Of a DNA stretch of 20,234 nt, positions 14,888 through 20,234 are shown piece after piece. The translations under genes and the position numbers were made by a program. Every line of letters starts with the position of its first letter. Position 1 is the stretch's first letter. Location of the stretch: the NCBI GenBank assembly GCA_025363575.1, contig JANYDM010000118.1:1-20234 (forward strand). The letters run 5' to 3'. The DNA is from Betaproteobacteria bacterium (GTDB taxonomy: Bacteria > Pseudomonadota > Gammaproteobacteria > Burkholderiales > SG8-41). The notes below the pieces were generated by a model. That model was given only the letters and a program-made list of their open reading frames with translations. It was not told the origin of the DNA and ran no database searches.

Positions 14888-15244
14888 ATGTTCGAGAACA
14901 AACGCCAGCGCGTCATTTCGCCGCATCATTTCGCGCGCCGCATCGCATTGTGTCTCGCGTGGGCGGGTGCGGTCGCCGCGGTGGCGCTCGCGATAGGCGT
15001 CGTCGGGTTCCATTTTATTGCCGAAGCTTCGTGGATCGATGCCCTGCATAATGCATCGATGATACTCGGCGGCATGGGGCCGGTCGTGGACATGAAGACG
15101 CAGGCGGCAAAACTGTTTTCGTCCGCCTACGCGTTGTTCTGCGGCTTGGTCTTTATCGGCCTGGTGGCCGTGGTGCTGGCGCCGGTCATGCATCGCGTGC
15201 TCCACAAGTTTCACGTGGACGACGCGGATCTGAAGAACAAGTAG
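14888..15244 (+). CDS. Small two-TM membrane protein with a pore-loop-like segment
   Basis: The 118-aa protein has a basic N-terminus, TM1 (about 18-42), a short hydrophobic loop containing SWIDALHNASMILGGMGPV (48-66), TM2 (about 76-100) and a His/Asp-rich cytoplasmic tail (HRVLHKFHVDDAD). This is the TM-pore-TM layout of two-TM potassium channels, and the SW-x-x-x-L opening of the loop also resembles them, but the filter TVGYGD is absent and LGGMGP stands in its place. I recall similar small hypothetical proteins in betaproteobacteria but know of no assigned function. ATG 14888 has AGGA 5 bases upstream. The ModA-like gene starts 19 bp downstream, so the two may be co-transcribed. Confidence 0.7.
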   Translation: MFENKRQRVISPHHFARRIALCLAWAGAVAAVALAIGVVGFHFIAEASWIDALHNASMILGGMGPVVDMKTQAAKLFSSAYALFCGLVFIGLVAVVLAPVMHRVLHKFHVDDADLKNK

Positions 15245-15263
15245 TTCCTGACAGGAGAGCGTC

Positions 15264-15968
15264 ATGACGACACTCAATATATTTTGCGCGGGCGCGGCCC
15301 AGGCGGTAGTCACCGAGATCGCGGCCAAGTTTCAGCGCGACAGCGGCAATTTCGTGGCGGCGAACTTCGGCGCGGTCGGCGCGATGAAAGCGCGCGTGGT
15401 CGCCGGTGAGGCGGCCGACGTGATCGTGCTGACAGGCGCGTTGATCGATGAGCTAATCCAACTGGGTCTGGTGGCCGCCGGCTCGCGCGTCGATCTCGGC
15501 AAAGTCGGTACCGGGGTAGCGGTGCGCGCCGGCACGCCAATGCCGGATGTCACGGATACACGAGTGCTGCGTGGCAATATGCTCGCGGCCAACCGCATCC
15601 TGTTTCCCGATCCCGCGGTGGCGACTGCCGGTAAAGTCGTGATGAGCGCGCTCGAGAAAATGGGCATCGCCGCCGACGTCAAATCGCGGCTACAGTTTTT
15701 TCCTAACGGCTATGCAGCGATGAATGACCTCGCCGAGAGCACTGGGTTGCTTGAAATGGGCATTACCCAGATCACGGAAATTGTTGCCAACAAAGGCGTA
15801 AAGCTGGTGGGGCCGTTGCCCGAGGAAGTGCAGAACATTGCGATATATTCCGCCGGCCTTGCGGCACGCTCGGCGCATCCGGAGCGCGCGAAGGAATTGA
15901 TCCGCCGGATGACCGGCTTTAACGCACAGCCCCTGCTGAGTGCAGCGGGCTTCGAGGTGGGCACTTAG
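15264..15968 (+). CDS. ModA-like substrate-binding protein lacking a signal peptide
   Basis: The 234-aa protein has the fold signature of type II periplasmic binding proteins related to ModA. The N-terminal strand TLNIFCAGAAQAVVTEIAAKF corresponds to the first lobe, EAADVIVLTGALIDELIQLGLV to the ModA ADV-x-I-S region, and the second lobe includes FPDPAVATAGKVVMSALEKMGI and GLLEMGITQITEIV. There is no signal peptide or lipobox; translation begins directly at the first beta strand. ATG 15264 has GGAG 6 bases upstream, which supports that start. A cytosolic ligand-sensing role is therefore as likely as transport. No modB, modC or molybdenum-related gene is nearby. The ligand could be an oxyanion or an organic acid. 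Confidence 0.8.
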   Translation: MTTLNIFCAGAAQAVVTEIAAKFQRDSGNFVAANFGAVGAMKARVVAGEAADVIVLTGALIDELIQLGLVAAGSRVDLGKVGTGVAVRAGTPMPDVTDTRVLRGNMLAANRILFPDPAVATAGKVVMSALEKMGIAADVKSRLQFFPNGYAAMNDLAESTGLLEMGITQITEIVANKGVKLVGPLPEEVQNIAIYSAGLAARSAHPERAKELIRRMTGFNAQPLLSAAGFEVGT

Positions 15969-15972
15969 AACT

Positions 15973-16110
15973 TATCTCAAAAATCAAGAAATTTACCGCA
16001 GATAAACGCCGGTGAAAATCGACCATTTATGAGCCGCAACCTGTGCCGATGTCTGGAGTGTTATGTGTGTTCATCCGTGGTTATCTGTGGCTGAATATTT
16101 TTTTGAGATA
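15973..16110. repeat. 138-bp imperfect palindromic element with perfect 11-bp ends
   Basis: TATCTCAAAAA at 15973-15983 is the exact reverse complement of TTTTTGAGATA at 16100-16110. Inside, the CCGCAGATAAACGCC segment (from 15996) pairs with the segment ending at 16090 that reads TTCATCCGTGGTTATCTGTGG; I count 16 matches in 21. Sequences of the CCACAGATAACCACGGATGAA type are frequent interspersed repeats in proteobacteria (recalled). It occupies nearly the whole gap between the convergent ModA-like and Bug genes, so it may work as a bidirectional terminator; the terminal A/T runs support this. I see no ORF in it. Confidence 0.7.
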
Positions 16111-16118
16111 GCCCATGG

Positions 16119-17096
16119 TTATTTCGCGAGGCCGAGTTCAGTGAGTATCGCCTTCGCCTCGTCGTACTCCTTGCGCAAATAGGCCGCGGTCTCCTGCGAG
16201 TTCTTGTAGCCGGCTTCCCAGCCCGTGGTCTCCACGAATCGTTTCCACGCCGCAGTCTGCACGGTTTTGGCGAAAACTGCGTCCCAGTACACAATCTGCG
16301 CGGACGTCATGCTCTTGGGCCCGACGAATACGTACCAGCCGTCGATAACTACGTTGTAGCCTTGCTCCTTGAAGGTCGGCACATCGGGTAGCCCGGTTGC
16401 GCGCTTTGCAGTGCTGACGCCGAGTATGCGCATCTTGCCGGCCTGATAGAACGGAACCGAATTGTTCATCGCCTGCGCCATGGCGTCGATATGCCCGCCG
16501 AGCAGATTCGTCGCAGATTCGGCGCCGCCCCCGAACACGAGGATCTTCAATTTTTTCGGATCGACGCCGGCGGCTTTCGCGAGCAGCGCAATCGTGAAAT
16601 GATTGATCGCACCAAGCGTGCTGCCGACGGACACGCTGAGCGACGCCGGATCTTTTTTCATCTGATCCATGAATTCGCGCAGGTTGCGATACGGCGACTC
16701 CGTTCTGACGGCAAGTCCGACCGGCTCGGTGCCGATATACGGCAGTATCGTCACATCCGCCAGGCTCAGCGGACTGCGGCCGGTGATTTGATTGGTCAGC
16801 AGGCCGGCTTGCGCGATGGCGATGGTGTGCGCGTCGACACCTTTCTGGCTGACGTACGAGTATGCAAGCGAACCGCCGCCGCCGACTTTATTGACGACCA
16901 CTGCTTCGAGCATGTGGTTGTCCTGCCAGATCTTCTGGATGACGCGGGCAGCCTTGTCGTTGCCGCCGCCGGCGGCTGCGAAGACGACCAGTTCCACCGG
17001 CCGTTCGGGTTTCCAGGTCTGCGCGCAGGCCACACTGACCATGCTCGCAGCGGCCAGGCAAATGGCCGCAGCAATTAATCTTGCGCTTGAGGTCAT
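16119..17096 (-). CDS. Bug-family tripartite tricarboxylate transporter substrate-binding protein (3, divergent)
   Basis: The 325-aa protein has a signal peptide (about 1-25, cleavage at ACA-Q) and a Bug-like core. The first ligand loop is VVFAAAGGGNDKAARV in place of the common VPFxPGGxxD, and the second is VNKVGGGGSLAYSYV. Other family marks are LKILVFGGGAESATNLLGG, LPDVPTFKEQGYNVVIDGWY and a C-terminal helix. The altered first loop suggests a different ligand from the other two Bug proteins. ATG 17096 places the signal peptide at the N-terminus; no good Shine-Dalgarno is visible. It is monocistronic in this window, with the palindromic element after it and a 545-bp non-coding region before it. 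Confidence 0.85.
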   Translation of the reverse strand: MTSSARLIAAAICLAAASMVSVACAQTWKPERPVELVVFAAAGGGNDKAARVIQKIWQDNHMLEAVVVNKVGGGGSLAYSYVSQKGVDAHTIAIAQAGLLTNQITGRSPLSLADVTILPYIGTEPVGLAVRTESPYRNLREFMDQMKKDPASLSVSVGSTLGAINHFTIALLAKAAGVDPKKLKILVFGGGAESATNLLGGHIDAMAQAMNNSVPFYQAGKMRILGVSTAKRATGLPDVPTFKEQGYNVVIDGWYVFVGPKSMTSAQIVYWDAVFAKTVQTAAWKRFVETTGWEAGYKNSQETAAYLRKEYDEAKAILTELGLAK

Positions 17097-17641
17097 GATC
17101 GCAATCAGCTTACGACAGTTAATGATGTGGAGCTCACGCAGTTCCCGCAGCAAGCTTCATACCATCGGCAGTCGCCTGCGGCCGCAGCGCTTATCCTGGC
17201 GGCGGCTGCAACACGCGCACTACTGTAGTCCTTGCTGGCGATTTTCGGCATGGAAACGGTGCGCCGCTGTGGGTTTGCGAGCATGATAGAGTCCGGCCGA
17301 TTCAATCTTATCTACGCTGCAAGCTGTAGCCCCTGTTCACCAGAATGATAGTCATCGAGCGCGAACCCGGCGCACGAATGGATAAGACCCGGGCCGGCGC
17401 CGGCCGGTGTATCCGCACGAACCCGCGGACTGATTTGCAACCAGGAAGGAAGGATACCGGAGGGGGGGGCGCCGCGCGGCGCCCGGTAACACGGGAGTTG
17501 CAGTGAATATTTATACGCCCTTATGGTAGCACATTGCGATTGCGCCAATGGTCGCTGACATGCGATCGTTTGCGCCGAACCGAGTGGCCGCGCCGCCGGC
17601 GCGTTTCACGCATCGATTGATTTTTTTGCCAAGGAGGCAAT
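17097..17641. other. 545-bp intergenic region with strong GC-rich palindromes, no convincing gene
   Basis: This is the longest non-coding stretch, between divergent genes. It contains a hairpin at 17380-17414 (GGATA pairing with TATCC, inner 14-bp palindrome at 17392-17405), an 18-bp perfect palindrome at 17467-17484 preceded by a run of G, and the direct repeat CGAACCCG at 17362-17369 and 17418-17425. A weak promoter-like pair TTGCAG (17498-17503) and TATGGT (17522-17527) points toward the VOC gene. Short open frames inside lack recognisable protein character. I could not match the region to 6S RNA, RNase P RNA, tmRNA or a known riboswitch by eye. Confidence 0.5.
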
Positions 17642-18034
17642 ATGAACCGTATCGTGCATCTGGCGTTAAAAGTGGAAGATCTCGAAAAGACCACCGAATT
17701 TTATGAAAAAGTATTCGGGTTCAGAGAAGTGGAGACGCGTAAAACACGCGACCACTTGTCGCGGCACTTGAGCGACGGGGCGATCGACTTTACGCTGATC
17801 CAGTATGACGCCGGCACCGAGTCGGCGGAATCGAAAGCAGCGGGCGAGGGCCCGTGCATCCATCATTTTGCGGTCGAAGTCGAAGACCTCAAGGTGTCCG
17901 AGGCGCAGATCAAGTCTTACGGCTGCGAAATTATCAGCGATCCCGGCGTCATTCCGATCAAGTTCCGTGCCCCCGGCGGTACGGTCGCTGAGCTGGTGCC
18001 GGTCGGCCGCTACAAGAAGCCGGAATTCAAATGA
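17642..18034 (+). CDS. VOC family (glyoxalase/dioxygenase-fold) protein
   Basis: The 130-aa protein has two beta-alpha-beta-beta-beta modules of the vicinal oxygen chelate fold. Likely metal ligands are His6 in IVHLALKVEDL, His74 or His75 in CIHHFAVEVEDL, and Glu117 near the C-terminus in AELVPV. GFREVETRK and APGGTVAELVPV are typical of the glyoxalase I or methylmalonyl-CoA epimerase branch. Metal-dependent isomerase, epimerase or lyase activity is plausible, but substrate cannot be read. The start is well supported: AAGGAGG lies 5 bases before the ATG. It lies 31 bp upstream of an MmgE/PrpD gene and leads an apparent operon ending in an acyl-CoA ligase. Confidence 0.88.
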   Translation: MNRIVHLALKVEDLEKTTEFYEKVFGFREVETRKTRDHLSRHLSDGAIDFTLIQYDAGTESAESKAAGEGPCIHHFAVEVEDLKVSEAQIKSYGCEIISDPGVIPIKFRAPGGTVAELVPVGRYKKPEFK

Positions 18035-18065
18035 GCCGGTGCTCGCGCAATCGTCCGGTGATTCG

Positions 18066-19442
18066 ATGAAGGCGGCAGCCGAGCAGGCCGCTACTGTCAG
18101 CGAGCGCCTGGTGGACTGCGTCGCGTCAGTTGCCGCCGCGCAGATTCCACCGGCAGTGCGCGCACGCGCCGAAGATCTGCTGGTCGATATCGCGGGCCTG
18201 TGCGTTGCCGCGCGCAATACCGAATACATCAACGCGTTGCTTGCCAGCGTCGATAATGGCGGCGCCTGCACCGCGCTTGGCCACGCCGGAAAATTCAGCG
18301 CAGAGGATGCCGCCATGATCAACGGCACGGCCGGCCATGGCGAGGATTTCGACGACACGTTTGAAGGCGGCCCGGTGCACAGCAGCACGGTGATCGTGCC
18401 GGCGGTGCTCGCAGCGTGCGAGCGGTTCGGCCGCGACGGCAGTGCGGCGTTGCTCGGTATCGCGATTGGCGTTGAATCGATGTGCCGCTTGAGCATGGTG
18501 ATACCCAAAGCGATTCACAAGGCCGGTTTCCATCCGACCAGCGTGATCGGTGCGATGGCGTCGACGCTGGCGGTGTCGGCGACGCTGGGCCTGACCCGCA
18601 AGGAGACGGTCGACGCGCTCGGCATCGCCGGCAGCATGGCCAGCGGCATCATCGAATATCTGGCCGAAGGCGCTTGGACAAAGCGGCTGCATGCGGGTTG
18701 GGCCGCGCGCATCGGCATCCATGCCGCGCGCATCGCGCAGCACGGGTTTCTGGGGCCGCGCACCGTGTTTGAAGGCACGCACGGCTTCTTCTATACGTTC
18801 GCGCGCAAGGCTGAAGGAGACTTTGACGTTGTAACGCGCGATTTCGGCAAGGTCTGGCTGATGAACAATATTACCTTCAAGCCGTACGCGACCGGCACCA
18901 TGAATCAGCCGTATATCGACTGCGCGCTGCGCCTCGCGCACAAGGGCTTCGCGGCCGAAGATGTTGCCGACGTGCTGTGCGAGACGGCGGAAGGCTACGT
19001 CCACCGCTTGTGGGACCCGCTGGCGTCCAAGCAAAAGCCGGCCAACGACTATGCGGCAAAATTCAGCGCGCCGTTCAACGTTGCTGTGGCGTTCATCACC
19101 GGCAGCGCAGGGCTCGAAGCGTTCAGCGAGAAGACGGTGCGCGATCCGCGCATTCTCGCGCTGGCCGGCAAGGTGCGCTACGTCGTCGATCCAAACAATC
19201 CATATCCCAAGGCGTTTACCGGGCATGTCAGGATGACGCTGAAAGACGGGCGCGTGTTCGAGGAACGGCAGCCCCACATTCGCGGCGGCGTCAACGACCC
19301 GCTTTCGCGCGAGGATATCGAGCGCAAGTTTCGCGGCAACGTCGCGTATGGCGGCTGGAACGATGCGCAGGCACACCAATTCCTTCAGTTCGCGCAGTCT
19401 GCATTCAAAGGCAAGCTCGATCTGACAGCATTTCGCGGCTGA
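18066..19442 (+). CDS. MmgE/PrpD family protein (paralogue 4)
   Basis: The 458-aa protein shows the family active-site segment GHGEDFDDTFEGGPVHSS at 90-107 (D96/D97, H105), AGFHPTSVIGA with H156 and TKRLHAGWAA with K206 and H209. The later motif NITFKPYATGTMNQPY lacks the His of paralogue 1's KFHSSCRHTH, so catalytic details may differ. It is full length, probably a dehydratase, isomerase or decarboxylase of a carboxylic acid. ATG 18066 gives the family N-terminus; the frame stays open upstream to 17805 but that overlaps the VOC gene. Shine-Dalgarno is weak, so coupling to the VOC gene is possible. An acyl-CoA ligase gene follows about 260 bp later. Confidence 0.88.
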   Translation: MKAAAEQAATVSERLVDCVASVAAAQIPPAVRARAEDLLVDIAGLCVAARNTEYINALLASVDNGGACTALGHAGKFSAEDAAMINGTAGHGEDFDDTFEGGPVHSSTVIVPAVLAACERFGRDGSAALLGIAIGVESMCRLSMVIPKAIHKAGFHPTSVIGAMASTLAVSATLGLTRKETVDALGIAGSMASGIIEYLAEGAWTKRLHAGWAARIGIHAARIAQHGFLGPRTVFEGTHGFFYTFARKAEGDFDVVTRDFGKVWLMNNITFKPYATGTMNQPYIDCALRLAHKGFAAEDVADVLCETAEGYVHRLWDPLASKQKPANDYAAKFSAPFNVAVAFITGSAGLEAFSEKTVRDPRILALAGKVRYVVDPNNPYPKAFTGHVRMTLKDGRVFEERQPHIRGGVNDPLSREDIERKFRGNVAYGGWNDAQAHQFLQFAQSAFKGKLDLTAFRG

Positions 19443-19519
19443 ACAGCAGACCAAGCCGGACGGGCGGCGGCCAATTTCGCCGTCTACCGCTGCGGGCGGT
19501 GCTGCGCGTAAGATAGCGT

Positions 19520-19687
19520 ATGCGGTTCGTTCAGTCGCCACCGGAAACAGGCATTCCACCCATTTCCGGTCGCGCGTTGCGTGAGGCGTTGCTGCGCACG
19601 GCGCCTGTAGATAGCATGCCGGATATCGAGGGCGCACCAGCGGCGATGAACGCGTTGGACGCGGACCTTCCGCCCGGCGGCGATTAA
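19520..19687 (+). CDS. Possible 55-aa small protein of unknown function
   Basis: A short open frame from ATG 19520 to TAA 19685-19687 encodes 55 residues starting MRFVQSPPETGIPPISGRA and ending ADLPPGGD. About two thirds of its third positions are G or C, compatible with coding but not proof. Its stop adjoins the GGGAG that may serve the acyl-CoA ligase, as in a translationally coupled operon. I recognise no domain, TM helix or signal, and no clear Shine-Dalgarno precedes the ATG. It could equally be non-coding spacer. Confidence 0.3.
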   Translation: MRFVQSPPETGIPPISGRALREALLRTAPVDSMPDIEGAPAAMNALDADLPPGGD

Positions 19688-19703
19688 GGGAGCACGCCAG
19701 CGC

Positions 19704-20234
19704 ATGCAAAGCACCATGATGAATTTTCCGCTGACGCTGCAGCATATTCTTTCGCGCTCCGGTCAGCTGTTCGGCGCGACTGAAATCGTATCGCGCCTGC
19801 CTGACAAATCACTGCACCGTTACCACTATCGGGATTTTCACCGACGCGCGCTGGCGCTCGGCGGCGCATTGCAGGCGGCCGGCATGCGCAAGGGCGACCG
19901 CGTGGCGACACTGATGTGGAACCACTATGCGCACCTCGAAGCGTACTTCGGAATTCCCTGCGCGGGCGGCGTGCTGCATACATTGAATCTGCGCCTGCAT
20001 CCGGACGATATAGGCTATATCGCCGCGCATGCCGGTGACCGTTTCCTGATCGTCGACGATGTACTGTTGCCGCTATATGAAAAATTCAAGGACAAGATCA
20101 AATTCGAGCGCGTGATCGTAGTGGCTTTGACCGGTCAGCCGGTTGGTGGCGGCCATGACGACTTCGAGCAGTTCATCAGCGGCAAGCCGGCGATGCAGGC
20201 GCCGCAGCTTGAAGAGAACGACGCGGCCGGCATG
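19704..20234 (+). CDS. Acyl-CoA synthetase (AMP-binding), N-terminal part, cut by window edge
   Basis: The visible 177 residues are the N-terminal domain of an acyl-CoA ligase that activates fatty or other carboxylic acids with ATP and CoA. Recognisable parts are MNFPLTLQHILSRSGQLFG, the HRYHYRDFHRRALALGGAL strand-helix, GMRKGDRVATLMWNHYAHLE, YFGIPCAGGVLHTLNLRLHP and the following IGYIAAHAGDRFLIVDD. This pattern matches the medium/long-chain AlkK-like branch. The P-loop and the adenylate-forming motifs lie beyond the window, so completeness is unknown. The start is ATG 19704 or ATG 19716; a GGGAG at 19688-19692 is nearer to optimal spacing for the first. It closes the VOC and MmgE/PrpD operon. 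Confidence 0.88.
   Translation, partial: MQSTMMNFPLTLQHILSRSGQLFGATEIVSRLPDKSLHRYHYRDFHRRALALGGALQAAGMRKGDRVATLMWNHYAHLEAYFGIPCAGGVLHTLNLRLHPDDIGYIAAHAGDRFLIVDDVLLPLYEKFKDKIKFERVIVVALTGQPVGGGHDDFEQFISGKPAMQAPQLEENDAAGM

Noticed and set aside
17340..17500. 6S RNA or a cobalamin, TPP or FMN riboswitch
   Set aside because: Neither strand shows the conserved core motifs of these RNAs by eye, so no known RNA name is given.
17312..17548. 78-codon minus-strand frame in the large intergenic region
   Set aside because: No Shine-Dalgarno, it crosses both strong palindromes and the product resembles nothing I know; the structure argues for RNA or regulatory DNA.
18126..19745. 539-codon open frame on the minus strand
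   Set aside because: It is antisense to a full-length MmgE/PrpD gene with clear motifs; its Arg/Ala/His-rich product has no recognisable domain and reflects GC-rich codon bias.

Overview
The window is a high-GC, gene-dense chromosomal segment that looks betaproteobacterial, most likely Burkholderiales or a related uncultured soil or water lineage. This is inferred from three Bug-family periplasmic substrate-binding proteins without TctA/TctB partners, four MmgE/PrpD proteins, CaiB/BaiF and acyl-CoA enzymes, and typical proteobacterial intergenic inverted repeats. I see no rRNA, tRNA, CRISPR array, transposase, integrase or phage gene. Almost everything is catabolic (organic acids and CoA thioesters), apart from a caspase-like protease pair and a few small membrane or regulatory proteins.

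Layout. (1) 1-215, minus: N-terminus of an aldehyde dehydrogenase, divergent from the next block. (2) 332-4198, plus: acyl-CoA dehydrogenase, class III CoA-transferase, MmgE/PrpD protein. (3) 6040-4195, minus: Tat-signal caspase-like protein followed 7 bp later by a protein of unknown function whose stop codon overlaps the stop of block 2. (4) 6147-8502, plus: PrpD-type protein and a Bug binding protein separated by one base, ended by REP-like hairpins. (5) 9973-8597, minus: another MmgE/PrpD protein. (6) 10101-14445, plus: the best-defined operon, with a good sigma70 promoter, a DapA/NAL-family lyase, a Bug protein (TGATG stop/start overlap), a D-tartrate dehydratase-like enolase-superfamily enzyme and a YqjM-like flavin oxidoreductase. 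(7) 14776-14456, minus: a small DUF2007-like protein with a zinc ribbon. (8) 14888-15968, plus: a small two-TM protein with a pore-like loop, then a ModA-like binding protein lacking a signal peptide. (9) 17096-16119, minus: a third, divergent Bug protein. (10) 17642-20234, plus: VOC protein, a fourth MmgE/PrpD protein, a possible 55-aa ORF and the start of an acyl-CoA ligase.

How it may work together (inference): Bug proteins scavenge carboxylates outside the membrane. MmgE/PrpD, tartrate dehydratase-like and DapA-like enzymes dehydrate, isomerise or cleave hydroxy- or oxo-acids. The CoA ligase, CoA-transferase and acyl-CoA dehydrogenase activate and oxidise acids as CoA thioesters. No TctA/TctB membrane components are present, so the Bug proteins would need a transporter encoded elsewhere.

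The most unusual features are the Tat-signal caspase with its uncharacterised partner, the two-TM protein with a potassium-channel-like layout but a non-canonical filter, a tandem 7-bp repeat abutting the start codon of the tartrate dehydratase-like gene, and a structured 545-bp intergenic region at 17097-17641.
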